Below, piece after piece: positions 37,999 to 51,690 of a stretch of 64,000 nucleotides of DNA (within the stretch, counting starts at the first letter, position 1; each line of letters begins with the position of its first letter). Under the pieces are notes generated by a model. That model had not been told where the DNA came from. It worked only from the letters and a program-made list of their open reading frames with translations, and ran no database searches. A program made the translations under genes and the position numbers. This DNA comes from Baylisascaris procyonis (Eukaryota > Nematoda > Chromadorea > Rhabditida > Ascarididae): NCBI GenBank assembly GCA_037389465.1, contig JAZARR010000171.1, positions 4,487,001-4,551,000 on the forward strand. The letters are read 5' to 3'.

Positions 37999-40900
37999 AA
38001 TTCATTGTAATCTGATAAGAAAAATCTTCGATTATTCCACTAATGCAGCGATTTCTTAGCGATTCAATAATGAGAATGCCATGTTTAGTAAGATTATTAG
38101 CCAGGACTTTATTCGTCTACAGCATCTCGATTGTTATTTGCAGATATTTGCATTCATCTTCGGCTTATGATATACTTTAGCTCCCTCCCGGAGCCCATGC
38201 TGAAGCGAAATAATGAAGTTAGGAACCAGGCACTGCCTCTCCTACTAGTGCTTATCGATTTTGTTCCATATAGACATCATTGTGACCATAGCTTCCTTTT
38301 ATTTTAACCTGAATAGCTGCACAATGAGGAGCCTTATGATGCAAAATAAATCCTTATGGTGCTGATAGTGATTTAAAGGAAAAACCCTCCTAGCTTGCTC
38401 GTTTTTAAATTTGAAGTGAAAACTATAAAATCCGCAGAGTTATGGAAAAAAACTTTGCGGAAATTTCGGTTAAAAACTCTTCAACTTTCATGAATATATT
38501 AATTAAATAGTCACTAGAAGTTGTATAGTGCTTAGTGATGTTTGGGTCATTTTCGTTTAGCAAGAGCAACGAAACTCTCAGACAAATATAATTTGCCACC
38601 TACAAATCTGATATGATTAGGGCGGATCATTTCATACCGTATCGATTCATCAGAAATCACGAAGATGATTGCCTCTTAGTATCTCTTTCAGTTATCGGAG
38701 ATGCGGATTTTTTTGTCTCCCTTTTCGAAGGTACAAGTCCTACTCCTCCTTCTTCCCACTTCTTAATCCACTTCTTCTCGCCTTCCTCCCACCCTCCCTC
38801 TTTCTTACCTAGATTATTCGACATTCCTATTCTAGTATTATAATGGTAGCCAAAAATTAGTATTTGCTACCTAATAATTCTATAATATTATATTGGAGTC
38901 TTAAAAATATACATTATTTAGTCATAAACTCGCTAATATGGGCACTTGATCAATATGAAGGTTTTTCTTCAAGTTAGCGCTATAATTTATTCCCACAATA
39001 TTACGTTGCACTTTTAACGAAGCCATATTACATATTTCTCTCTTTGATTTGCGTATTCGTAAATAAAACATTTGAAAATAACCTAAAATTTTACCGAAAA
39101 GTTGGCAGGGAGGGGATAAGGGAGAGTTGTTTGAAGTAATTTAAGTTTAGCCACATCGATCAAATAAACTTCTCTTGTGATTGCTCTTAAGAATACTCTC
39201 AGATGAGTAATTGTTAACAGATTTCTTTCTATGATTGCTTGTCGATTGAGAAAGTAAACAAGTCTATTTATTTCAAAAACAATAAAAAAATATAATGATT
39301 TAAGGATTTTAAATTGTCGTTGCAACAAAGATGGGGATTAGATTTCTAAAATCGTTGCTGTCCAATCATCATTGACCATATATTTTTCGAATAAATGAAC
39401 GGTTATCACTTTAAGTGAAATAGTATAAGTAATTTTCATATTTATTGAAATTATTTAAAGTCTTTTTCGATATATTTTCATGCACATATCTAATCATTCC
39501 TAGAGCTTGCAAGATATGCGACATTGTTCAAGCACAATATCTTCTCATACATCTAACCGCTGTCTTGAATAATTGAAGAGCCATGCGGATTTACTTTCTA
39601 CTTTTGAACGATAAGTTAACTCTTGGCGATGAGCTAAGGGTGCAATAGTAGTACACGGGTTTAAGCGCACTTTTACGCATCGAGTAAGGCGTTCTGCGTT
39701 TACTTATCACTGATATTCATTAAGTTTAGAGAATAAATTCTCAACTTATCGCTTAAACTTAATGAGTTAGACGTTTCCAAATCATACTTCTAGTATAAGA
39801 TTCTATTATAAGAATACTTACTAGGTATTATTAAATATTAGTGATATGTGTTAAAGGCCCTCTCTAAGAGTTGATGAAGTTTTAAGGACCACAAAAGTTG
39901 GATATTTCGAGGTATATTCCTTCATTTCGAACAACTAAAATACACCTTAATTTGCCGTGATAAGCATTTGTCGTATACGTCACGAACAGACAACGACAAT
40001 TTACAAACACAACGCTTTCTTTCTATTTAGAAAGAACAGTACCGATAAGTGGAACATGAATAAGTTTTAAGGGTGAAAAATTTTGAGTGCTATTTCTTTC
40101 AGTATTAAAATAGAGAAAAAGTTTTAGTTTAGAAACAAAAGTATAATCTTAATGGTTGGAGAAGCTTTATGATTAATTGATGAATTGATCATATCAAAAT
40201 TACCTTCACTTTTTATTGGAAACTTACCCGTGGGAAGAGCTCTGTCGGTCTCACAAATGGGCAGACACATTCTTCTCCTCGTCTTCTCCTCTGTTTCTTA
40301 TATTTTACTCTTTCTTCTTTATCCACCGTTTTCTGCCTTCTGATTCCAGAAAACTTTGCATGCAACTAATTCTTGCTGAAAAAATATGCTTTTCTAGGCG
40401 ATTTTGCTTTAAAATTTTCGAAATCTCAAAAAATTTCGTCATTTATTTCAAGTTTCAAGCTCTTTGAAGCGCACATTCTGAATATGAGTCTGCTCTTGAA
40501 AAATCCCCGAGCATTGTAGCTGTATCCTTATTTGTTCATGTGGGATATAGTCGCTGCTTAGTCAGCTTCAAAGATATTTTATACATGAAAGAATTTTGTC
40601 TTTTATATACGATTGCATATCTCTCTGTGAAATTTCTCTGTTTTTGGAATACACATTAATAGGCTTTCAGTGATGGTCACTCTACATACCTAATAACATT
40701 AGACCGAAAACACATTGAATTTGGGCGCCACGAAGCAGTATTTTTATGAATTTTTTAGTTGCAAATTAGCTTTGCAAAAATGCATTAGATGATAGAGTGG
40801 TGTTTGCAATTATGCGTATGTGTCTCATTGACGATTGATTTCGATTTGGGAAACACAAATCTTGAACGCTATAATATAGCTTAAGATTAACCTCTAAAAA

Positions 40901-43199
40901 CATTTTTTGTTTTGATGCATCAATTTCGGGAAAAGTTTTCGATATTTTTCGACGTCAAAAATTTTTGTGTTGTTTTCGTTGAAGGAAAAGGTGGGTGGTC
41001 CATTTATAGAAAAAATGAATCTTTTGGTGAAGATTTCTGCGAGCGGAGTTCGGTCAGTTGAAATTATTGTGCATAATGTATTTGTTATTGTTAACTTACT
41101 AGAACGATTGTTTATTTGAGTTTCATTTAATTTTTTTTTTTTTTTCACATTATATGATCAGTGTTCCTCAATGAAGTGCTCAGATCGTGCAATAATATAG
41201 AGATTGATCCTCGAATTTCAGTTAACTGCTTATTTGATCTTTGATCCTTACAGCCTACCCTATAGGTATTAAAAGTGCCAGCACATTTCTATTCCTTAAA
41301 ACATTTATAAACAAGCATCATATTCCAGTATGTCTAAGTACAAGTATTGCCCATTAAAGCATCCAAGCCTAATAGCGTCACTGCTAGTGGCAAAATAGAG
41401 CTAACTATAAAAAGCTTCATTGGCCCGAATCATGTGGAATTATTTATTAGCCTAGCATGAAGATTGAGATCACGAAATGGAACTAGGCGGATGATACGAA
41501 TAAAACTTAGAACACCAAAAGTACTAGAAAACTAGAAAATTAGGTGGCATCAATTCGTCGCTAGTGGATTGAAAAATTATCTGACTTTTATCTTCAATAA
41601 AATATTAGAGATTTGTCTCGTTTAAGTGAAATATTCAATATTGAAAACACTTTAATTAAATCTTCGATTAACGTTTAATTAACGTTAGCTATTATACAAT
41701 CCAATATTTCAACAATAAAATAGAAGCAAAAAGGACTCGTAATTGTTGTTTTTGCATAGCGAATCGATATGTAAATTGGAAAACATAGAATGGATGTGGA
41801 TGCAAGCCTCAAATGCAATGTTGTCCTTTTTCCTTTGGGGGAACATTATCGTTTAGATGTGAGTACTACGATGCAGCATTCATCTCTTTTGAGCATCACA
41901 AGAGAGATCATTATTTATAGAGAGTGAAGAGAGTTTAGAAGCAACATCCTTCGATATTTCTTTGGATCATTTTGAATTGCTTACTTCTTCTTTTTTTTGT
42001 TGTTGTTGTTGAGATAAACAGCGCTCATGGGAATATGCTCAACGAGAATATATTCTATGTTACTAAATTATTCACATGAAATTATAGAGTAATATATAAG
42101 TGATACTATTATATATGAGAGGAATAAAACTTTGATTTTTAAGCTTCACTTGATGCTCAATCAATCCTTGAATTAAAAACTGTTCTTCTCAATCCTTCAT
42201 TGGGAGCATCCAGCACAGTTTCGTTCAATATGAATATGATGGAGTCACTTATTAGCGGATTTAAATTAACGAATAAATAAAAGTACCTGTTTCAAAGCGG
42301 CCAGTTTTTAAAAAAAAATAGCCTAAAAAAACAATCAAGGAAATCCGAATGGTCCGAACCTCTAAACGGAAAAAAATTCCTTCTAAATTTAGCATACAAT
42401 TCGCCGAGATTACTATCACTTCTTCACTTGATAGATTGAAATATGTGGAATCCGTACTCATATAATTATGCATTAGCTTGAATATGTTCGATTATTAGCT
42501 TGAATTTTTCTGTTGCATATAAGCTTGCTAGTTGCTTCATGAATCACTGCTTTTTCAGTTACTTTTATCAAGGGAATTTAAGTTTTCTTTGAAAACTAGC
42601 GCCGATAAACTTGCTGCTTGAAATAGTGCTATGGGAAAATGCATTTTTAAAAAGGACACTATTTGAAAGAATTGCCTATCCACATTTTTGAAATCCATTG
42701 GGAATATTTTTAGGATTCATCATTTCATTTTTTATTTATTTTTTTTTTTGTTATCTATATTATTTCAACCATTTATAAAAATTTTTCCTAAAAGATTCCT
42801 TATATTATTCAACATTTCAGCTTTTAAAAAAAAAAAATCCGGAAAAATTTGTTATTATCTAATAAATGTAAAAAAGATTCAACCGATCTATAGGAACGCA
42901 AACGGCATTAATCAATGCGAAAACCAATTGGGGAAAAAAAAAGATTCCTCTTTGTAGTATCAACCAAAAAAAGCGTATACTGCGATATGTCAAATTGGAT
43001 GTTAGCATTTCCGTTTGCAATAGTTGAACTCTTTCTTTTAAATATGCTAACATCCATAAATGCTAAACACTCATATTGATAATTGTACTGATATTTCGCG
43101 TGTTGCTTTCTAGTAAACGCTCTTTCTCTTTTCTGTTTCTTTCTCTCTTATTACGCTATTATCACTTTCTTTCCTCTTCAATTCTCTGCCCATATGTGA

Positions 43200-43406
43200 C
43201 GAACCGGCACAACGTCGGTTGCATCTATTTCCAATATCGAAGGTTCCGGCGCTGGGGCCGGTAAAGTAGCCTACGGGATGCCGCAGACCGGAGGGCCAGA
43301 CATACTAAATCTGGACTTTTCCTGGGTGTTGACGTCGGGGTTTTGTCCAGGTGATTGGGTGCGAGATATTAGTGTTTCCGCGTGTAATGATTGTAGCATT
43401 ATCCAG
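43200..43406 (+). other. GC-richer island with an open frame lacking an ATG start, and several short inverted repeats
   Basis: The + strand frame from 43200 stays open for 69 codons to TAA at 43407-43409, with GSGAGAGKVAYGMPQTGG-type composition unlike the simple-repeat ORFs. The same stretch contains inverted repeats: CCGGC...GCCGG near 43247, CCAGA...TCTGG near 43296 and CCTGG...CCAGG near 43321. It could be a retroelement fragment, an exon piece or a structured RNA. I cannot assign it to a family. Confidence 0.3.
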
Positions 43407-45759
43407 TAACTAGACAGTTTGTGGAAATAATAGCCAATGTGGGTTGAGTAATTCGAGGGGTAAGTGAATGTACGCCGATACCCTGAGGTTATTTTAAATC
43501 TTAATAGTGTAATAGAAATTTAATAGGCGATAGCGGAAGTTGTGTTTGACATAAGGAGCTTACAAAGATAGAGGATCGTATTTCAACCTGACCTCATATG
43601 AGGTTGATATTCGCGTTTAGATAGCTCAACTACAGCTGTTTTGAGGATGCTAGCAAGATGCCAAATTTCATTCCCTCGAAATTATTTATCGCATAGTTTT
43701 AATTAAATTTAATAATGAATTGCGACCTGAAATTTTAAATTGCTGCATGATTTTATGGATTAGCGTTGGTTTTGTGCATTGAATCTATTGTATTACGGCG
43801 TATCCTCTATGTGAGACTGAAATATGCAAATTTGGTTACATGCAATTTTATTTTAAAGAAGGATCTTAACTAGGCATTTTAATAGTTTTTCTATGGATAC
43901 TAATCATAGTAAAAGAATTTACCAACTATTTTTGGTTTGTTTCATCCACAATAGCAAATTTGTTCATTACAATTCTATTTTAATGCGGCAATAATTTTTA
44001 GCGTATAAAATGAATCAATCGGTGCATTGCAATGTTTATTTTTTTTTTTTTTTCTTATACGATATTTGCATTTTTTTATTCATCCGCTTAACTTTGGAGA
44101 GAATTTCATATGCGTTTAGGTTTTTTTTTTTTTTTCAAAAACGCACAAAAATATTCGGAGAGTTCACATATCGGTATATTTTGACGCAAATATTTCATAC
44201 AAAATATCAATGACTTGTCCTCGAATTATCTTCCAATGATGTTGAGTTTTCAATTTCTTATTTTATTGGCCCATTTGTCAAAAACGTCTAATGCCTCGTT
44301 TTTTCTCATCCAGCTCGAAGAATGAAAGATTTCGACGACGGTGCTTAGAATGTCGCCGTTGATCCTTCTAGTTGAAATGTAGGTGCCGTCGTTTTGAGGG
44401 AAATCCTTAAATATATCTTCTTAGGCTCTTTATTTATTTATTTCAGGTGTCTTTTTAGGCTCTTGCAAAAGTGTGTTATGCTTGCGTGCATGTGTCTGTG
44501 TGTTTGTGTGTCTGTCTGCTTGTGTGACAATTCCAACTCGCCAACCACAAATGTTGCAATGAAAAAATTTTTTGAGTATACCCTAACCCATATATAACCA
44601 CTTTCCTATTCATCTTAAACGGAGGTAATATTGGTTATTTTCTGCCTCAGTTATTGACACTCAAAGGGCAATAAATAAACTAGAAGTCAGATTTTTTTAT
44701 GGTACCTATTCACAAGGCTTCAAAAAACGGAATCTTTCCCATAAAATTCACGAAAGATGTGGATTTCATGAGAAAAAAGTGCACGCTTAAGGTTCTCGTA
44801 TTATTTTTGACTGTTTGAGAGAGCGTTTAGTCCAGTAAATTGAAAGAAAATGCATATGCAGTAATTTTTTTGGTAAACCTTCCCACTTATTTCTGCTTGG
44901 AAGTTATGCCATTTTTTTGCATACATTGCGAAAGGCCGATTCCAAAATTTGAATATATCAGTCTCGCATTAGTGAAGGACTGCTTAACCTCTGTTGAGTC
45001 TTATGAAAGACAGCGTCTCGATTAAATTTGAGAAACGGAGAGATTTCTTTCCCTCCCTTTCCCTCTCCTCTCCCTTCCCCATCCGGTCTCTCGAGTGCTA
45101 TCTGTTGCACTAATGAGGCATTTGATATAAGGAACCATGAAGCTTTCATCTCTAAGTGAAGTCCATCAAATTGGCAGTAATCTTTTGTCGTTTTTTTAAA
45201 GCGAAACGAGAAAGCATTAGCAAAAGGATGTGCGTTTTACCTCTAAACATTTATAGTGTGTTCTAAATCAACGCTTCTAAATGAGTCATTATGTGTGCAC
45301 ATTGCGCATTCCAAGATGCAATGCATTTTTTTTTTTTTTTTGCTCTCAAATGAGGGTCTCGTTTTTTCGATCCCATTTTGAGGTATCTCTTAGCTTTTAT
45401 ATTGTAAGCCGAATTTCTGAAATATTTTGAGGGTAGATTGTAATGAAATTATGTGGTCCATCAAGTTTTTTCTTTGATCTTTCGATCTAAATTCATTTCC
45501 ACATTAAAAAAAAATTGCACTTAGAATGCTTTATATAATTTTAAAGTTACTAGCATGATTGGTTGCTTTGAATATGGAATTTGGTACCGAAAAAAGTGTA
45601 TTTCATTGATCAGTAATAGATATTTTTAAAATGAAGTATTTGGTCTTTACTGGGTGTATAACACTACTCAGAGTATTTGAAAGTGTATATACCTTGTTGA
45701 GCATTACTGGCCTTCACTAGAACAATCGCAGTGGAGAGTTTCAACTACTTGTGTGTACG

Positions 45760-45787
45760 TGTGGGGAGGGGGGGTGGGGGTGGGATG
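45760..45787 (+). other. G-quadruplex-capable tract
   Basis: Four G-runs of three to seven bases separated by single A or T bases. Confidence 0.55.
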
Positions 45788-46096
45788 GGCTTAATGAGGC
45801 GAGATGCGGGATGGGTTAAAAGACTCGCAAAATATTTCTTCTATCTATCGTCTTTTTTCAAATCGCGCCGATTTTGCTCCTATTTTGCGATTGCAATGTT
45901 GTATGTGCAATTATTTTGTTATATAGCCTGAAATTGCGTCGTTTACTCTACAAATCTACAAACTTGAAGAACACTCAGCGTTTTATTGAAGTATTGAGTG
46001 CATTCATATACATCATTTGGGGCCATTTTTATGGCTCGATTAACTTTGCTTACAAAAAGTTTACATCTTGTTGGATGAGCACTCAGCATACTCGCA

Positions 46097-46200
46097 ATTT
46101 TGCAACTTATAAGTAAGCCTATACAAATTTGCAACTTGGAAATAAAGGTATACAACTTTACAACTTCGACGAAGTCTATACAACTTTGCAAATTCATCTA
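46097..46200. repeat. Degenerate tandem repeat, about 28-29 bp unit
   Basis: TATACAA(A/C)TTT(G/A)CAACTT recurs at 46120, 46149 and 46177, with a partial copy to the left. Confidence 0.75.
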
Positions 46201-46662
46201 TGCTTGCTGGTGTTCTTCTATATCACTAACTTACACATTAAATTCGTCGCTAAACTATTTCCTTTACGGAATTCCCATGTCTAATAAAACTTCGCCCAGC
46301 ATTCGCGCTGGCTTGGTCATCCAGTTGACAAACAAAAAATTTGCATATTTTATATGATGCCAAATGAGCGGCAGTCTTTCACGTAGTTATATATCATTTT
46401 TGATAAACTCCAACTTGTCTGCTAGAGGGGGTGAAGTACCTTTAACGAATGAGATTTCACATCCTCTCAAGTTTTCATTTCGAACCCTCATGAGACATAA
46501 ATGAAATGAAACAGTGGTCTATTAGCAGTGATTTCTGTCGAGTTTAGCTAATCAAGATTTGGTTGCGTTACCCGAGTTTATGATAAAGTTTGTCAAAATA
46601 CCGCGGCGCTTTGAAACGCTAAATGTGAAATTATTCTTTATGATATGCTTGCAAGTTTCTAG

Positions 46663-46663
<1 letters not shown>

Positions 46664-46751
<88 letters not shown>
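46664..46751. repeat. (AT)n microsatellite
   Basis: About 88 bases of uninterrupted AT, the longest in the window. Tyr-Ile ORFs on both strands are artefacts of it. Confidence 0.95.
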
Positions 46752-46754
<3 letters not shown>

Positions 46755-47592
46755 TTTTTATTTGCAAGTTGATCGAGGGCATATATAGAGGTATATAATT
46801 CACATTTGCGCTACAGTACCTATGATGTCGTAGATGTATATAATTCATATTTGTGCTATGCTGGCTTTAATTTTTCATACGTTTTTATACACCCTTTATT
46901 TATAATACGCATTATAACAAAGCTTTCAATATGTCTGTTGTGTGTCTGTTTGTGTATGTGCACACCTGTACCCGACTCTAAAGATATTGAAATGAGAGAT
47001 AAAAGTTTGATGGTTATTATTTGCACTCGAGGATGAAGTTTTCCATCAACTTAAAATTGATTATGGAATTATAAAGCAGTTACAAGCAATTGAATGTTGA
47101 ATATTTTTCACGAGCATTCTGCATTGATCACAATTTTTTAAAACAAAGAAATCATTCGCAGAAAATTGAAGAACCATCATTATCATTCCATTATGAGCAC
47201 ATCATTAAGGATATTTTATTATTGCTCTGTATTTATTGAAAACGATCGGTATATTGAGAAAAATTAATTAATACAAATATTAATGTTAACACTGCTCAGA
47301 TGCTTCTTCACTTAATTTTCAGTGTCATTAATCATATCTGTTAAGTGTGAAGACCGTCTTTCATTCTCTCTAAGCTTTCTTATTACTAACTTTTTATTTG
47401 TAGTCTTCCTCGATTATTTTCTATGATTTTTGATGTGCTTAGTACTTATTTGTTGTTCTCTCATCGATCTGCTTTCGCTCCTTCACAGACTTTACACCAT
47501 TTCTTCGTGTTTTCATCCAAAAATTTTATCTCTGAACTTTCGTGACCATCTATTTTCACCTATCTTTTTTAAAAGACGCTCATAGACTTTGC

Positions 47593-47744
47593 CAACGCTC
47601 TCTCGCTCTCCTCTTCTCGCTTTCCTTCTCCCTCTGTCTCTTTCTCTCCATCCCCACCTCTTTTTCCCTTTTTCCTCACCTGTTCCTCTCTCTTTTTCTC
47701 GTCGTCTATATATTTTCTCATTCTCTTTCGTCCTATCTCTCTCT

Positions 47745-47823
<79 letters not shown>
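47593..47823. repeat. Pyrimidine tract with (CT)n then (AT)n
   Basis: About 160 bases of C/T-rich DNA lead into about 32 bases of CT and then about 42 of AT. Overlapping ORFs on both strands (Ser/Leu or Arg/Glu-rich) are stop-free because of the composition. Confidence 0.9.
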
Positions 47824-47824
<1 letters not shown>

Positions 47825-48305
47825 CAGTGTTTTTTGCAAACAATATTAGGCTCGTCATTAAAATCGTAAATGGTGTCAAAAGAAGGAAGGCATCCTTAGA
47901 TACGTAGCATCATCTTAGTGCTCTATATAGAATAGGTATTGTTCATGCATATTTTATGCCAAACAAATTTATGGAATAGATGTGAAAGGAATTCCCGTAA
48001 CGACAGGTCAATATGGCTACTTAATCCCCACACTTCTATCTTCTTGCACGCATTCCATAGCCGTATTGAAATATTGCGGCGCACTCTTTTTCTCAAACGA
48101 CTGAACGTATTTCCGTAAAAATATGGCGTACAATTCGCTACCCTTTAAAAAAGATATGGCGCTGCATTTTGAAGCATCATCAATAAGGCAGTATTACTTT
48201 AACAATGAGAACGAATATTTTTTACTATATGAAGATGGAGAACGATCCTCCTGTATAATCGGCAATGTGAAGCTAGCGTTGATAAACTGGTAATACGCAG
48301 TAGTC

Positions 48306-48365
48306 GATCATGTAGTGCGTTAGAGCGGTAAACTAACATCGCAGGTTCGATCCCTCACATGGGCA
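48306..48365 (+). pseudogene. tRNA-like relic (degenerate tRNA or tRNA-derived SINE head)
   Basis: GATCATG at 48306-48312 pairs with CATGGGC at 48358-48364 at five of seven positions plus one G-T wobble. Between them lie a D-arm-like GTGCGTTAGAGC and a near-perfect T-loop GGTTCGATCC. Total length is 60 instead of about 72, and no anticodon stem can be folded, so this is not a functional tRNA. The T-stem is also broken (three of five pairs). Confidence 0.5.
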
Positions 48366-48564
48366 GCACATTCTCTTTATTGTAGCTCCTCAATCTAAAA
48401 GCAGCGAGCTATATGCTATTCTTTTTCTCCATCCTGGAAAGAATTTGACATCCCAACGTGGTTTTGGAAACGAGCGATAGATATCAACTAAAGGCATTAA
48501 GGAATAAACAACGCACAGTAATCTGCGTCATCTTCGATGTTTGCATACTCTCAGTTAACGTGTA

Positions 48565-48880
48565 GTGCTTTTCATTTCCGTATTTTCTCTTTCCCTTTTT
48601 ACTCAATATTTTCATATTCACTTTTGTTCTTTGTTTTCTATTTCTCTTTTCCTCCCATGTTTTCTTACTCGTTTTTCATTTTTTCTCCCCTTTTTTCCAT
48701 CCTCTCTTTCATTCCATATTTTCTCTTCCTATTTTCATTTAGCATTTTCTGTTTCATTTTTCATTCCACGTCCTTTCTCTATTTTTCAATTTCCATCCTT
48801 CTTTTTTGTTCTATTTTCCATTCCTTGTTTTCTCTTTCATTTTCCATCAAAATATTTCCTTATTTTTCACTCATTATTTA
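48565..48880. repeat. Pyrimidine-rich degenerate minisatellite
   Basis: Repeats of a roughly 30 bp theme (CATTCCATATTTTCTCTTTC) with strong drift. The strand is almost free of stop codons, so two overlapping long ORFs appear that I regard as spurious. Confidence 0.7.
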
Positions 48881-49884
48881 AAAAATTTCCTAAGTTCATA
48901 TCATATGATATTGCAGCTCTATCACATTGTGCTTAACGATTTCTATTACCGCATTCAATCCCATATTTTCTCACATTTTGATGCGATCGTAGAGCAATAT
49001 TTTCGGTCGTGAACGTTGACGACTGGAATAAAAAAATACATATTCAAAGATTCATTGCAAGTTGAATTCACTTTGGAATGCAGAAAATTCTCTCTTCTAC
49101 TGTTACATTTGACTATTGCTTTCTTGGAAATTTCAGGTTTTTTTTTTCAAATATCAAATGAAAGAGTTTCAGTAAAACCAGTCGATTATTATTAATATAA
49201 GGTGATGCGCTCTGAATTCAAAAGTCGAATAGTGATTTTAATTTCTGTGATATAGCTTTGATAATTACTTGCTAAAAAGAAACCCTTTATAGAATTATTG
49301 GGATGCCTTCTTTATCTCTGTGCTAACCTCATCTTTTTGTGCTATTTTTGAATGAAGTTCTTACATCTTTTATATCTTTAACTTTTGTCTTATATGTTTT
49401 TTATTTCAGTCTTCATTTCCTTTTTTTTTCTCTTTTTTTTGTTTAAATTTCTGATGGAAGTCTTACATTTTCTATCCTCAAGATTTTATTTATGCTTCCT
49501 AATGAAATCTGAACTAATTTTTATTTCTCATTTCATTGCCTTTTAGGGAATGAAAATATCATGAAGCATTTGCATCGGTATGTGGTTGATTTTCCAACAT
49601 ATTTTGATATCAATTTTCTGAACCAATTAGAAAGGTTATCAGTGGGTACTCGGTTACTTCTATCATATTTATCTAAGTTGTAGAGCACATAAATAAAATT
49701 TTTCATGAAAAAATTTAAAAAAAAAACTTTTCAAGCTCTCACGTAAAAACTTTAACTTGTGACTTTATGAGCTGGCGGAACCGTTGATAGCATTTCGATT
49801 CCATAGCAATGCTGGTTGGCACCTGATTTGCGTAATCGCCCTATTTGATTCGTGATATTAGAGAGTGAATTTATGCTAGTTTCG

Positions 49885-49967
49885 CTCTCTTCTTCCTTCT
49901 CTCTATCTCTTCTCTCCCTCTGTCCCTCCTCTCTCTCTGTCTCTCTGTCTCTCTCTCTCCCTCTCTT
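49885..49967. repeat. CT / CTGTCTCT simple repeat
   Basis: C/T-rich run with interspersed CTCTCTGT units. Confidence 0.85.
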
Positions 49968-50310
49968 CATTTGTTTATCATTCGTATGTGGTCATCGATG
50001 CCTAAATGATATCGCGCAATGGAATACGAATTTTGAGTGTAATTCGATATGACATAGACAAAACTCGCTTCGTCATTTCATTTCCTTTTAGTTTTTGCGA
50101 ATCTTTTGCCTAGTTTGCTTTGGTCAATTTGTATTTTGATATGTGTCGCAATGTTTGTGGGTTTTTTTTGTAGTTTGAGCTTACAACACAAAGAAAATGG
50201 CCAGTTTTGCAACATACTAGGAAATGCAACTCGGATCCAAATATAATGATGAGGAGGTTATGGATATTTAGGTATGTTTTTTGTATGGGTGTTTGAATAA
50301 GTTATGTAGG

Positions 50311-50380
50311 ATATAGGTGAAAGGTGATAGATTAAAGGTTATAGGTCATAGGTTATAGGTTGAAGGTTATAGGTTACAAG
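50311..50380. repeat. AGGTTATAGGT short tandem repeat
   Basis: About seven copies of a 7-10 base ATAGGTT/AAGGTT theme in succession on the + strand. Confidence 0.75.
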
Positions 50381-50552
50381 GAACAAGATAAATTATATAA
50401 AAAATCAAGTACATAAAAAGAAAACTGTTTATGAGGAACGCTTGAGATAATTTCGCACTGCAGTAAGAAAAAGAAATTTTTCACAGAAGCGCTTTTTTTT
50501 TCTCGGATGGGCAATATATTTGCAACAGTTAACTTTGAAGGTAATAAATGCT

Positions 50553-50555
<3 letters not shown>

Positions 50556-50620
<65 letters not shown>
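50556..50620. repeat. (TA)n microsatellite
   Basis: About 65 bases of TA with a single G near the right end. Confidence 0.95.
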
Positions 50621-51280
50621 GAAATGTGTGAGAATTTCTTCATCCGCATTTTAACCATTGCTTTCCATTCGTATGCAGAGAAACAATTCATTAGCAATCG
50701 TATTTTTTTCACTTCTTGCATTCCTAGTTGTTGCTGTGGGAGCTATGATTGCAAATATAAAGCATTTTGAACTTCTAAAACATTATCGTTCTTTAGATTG
50801 TAAATAAAGAATAATTGAATTCCTTGCGCATTCTATACACGTTAAATTTCGATGGGCTTCTATTTTTTAGGGCAGGTGGGGGGAGTTGCGAGAGAAGGTG
50901 TACAATGAATAAGAACCATAATGTTCGTAATTTCATGGCCCTTCTTAAGCTTCATGTTCTATGTATGCGCGAATGTGAATGCTAATTAAACGAAGGAGCT
51001 TGCTTTATTACGTATTGACCTACCGGTTTGCATATTTGTTTCCGATGTTTTTCCTGTCTCAGAAAATAGTTAACAATAAAGAGAGTTAAATACGGCTTAA
51101 CCAGTTGTCTCGAGAGAGCCTTCACTCTGGAATGGTTTCCATCCCTTATTGAGGAAATACTTTTTCCCTTCTTGCATTCTTTTTTTTTGTAGTCGCAAAG
51201 CCTTTTTGAAATCTTCTGCATCCGTTTAAGATCCCTCACAAACCTCTACAGTGCATTTTTTTGTAAATACTAGCTGACAT

Positions 51281-51690
51281 TTATTTTCTTTGCATTGCAT
51301 TGTGTTTTCATTTTTTGCATTACATTCGGTTTCTTTGCAATCTATCGTATTCCTATTTATTCGTTCCTCATAACTTTATATTCCTTGTATTCCTTCTTAA
51401 TCTTATGCGATCTCTTCATTCAGCAATGCCTTGTCCATTGCGTTTTGCGATCTTTATCTATTGCAGTCTACATTGCAATCTCTTTTGCATTCATTAACAA
51501 TCCCAATTTCGATCATTTGCATTTCTTTTTTGGCGTTTTATGCACCAATCTATCGCTTAATTTCAATCTCATGCGAAAATTTTGCAAACGTTTGCGTTCA
51601 ATTGTTTTCCTATGCAATTATTTAATCTATCGGAATCACTTTTAATCCATTGTATCGCGCTCGCAAACATTTGCAATCTCTTTATTTACT
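51281..51690. repeat. Diffuse TTTGCATT / TTGCAATC repeat tract
   Basis: The octamers TTTGCATT, TTGCAATC and TATCG recur more than a dozen times over 400 bases without fixed spacing, immediately upstream of the candidate first exon at 51780. Overlapping ORFs here are pyrimidine-strand artefacts. Confidence 0.55.

Noticed and set aside
46478..46500. TTTCGAACCC, resembling a reverse-strand T-loop
   Set aside because: No D-arm, anticodon stem or acceptor pairing on the minus strand at the right distance.
46559..46848. Tyr-Ile-rich ORFs on both strands over the AT microsatellite (also at 47.5-47.9, 50.4-50.8 and 58.7-58.9 kb)
   Set aside because: They exist only because long TA and CT runs contain no stop codons; there is no start context, splice logic or domain.
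48537..49012. Overlapping Phe/Ser-rich ORFs of 114 and 123 residues
   Set aside because: A pyrimidine-rich strand has almost no stop codons in any frame. The sequence is a degenerate repeat and the frames disagree.
51295..51645. 116-residue ORF resembling a multi-pass membrane peptide
   Set aside because: It lies in the diffuse TTTGCATT tract, where several overlapping frames are open at once. The hydrophobicity follows from T-rich codons.
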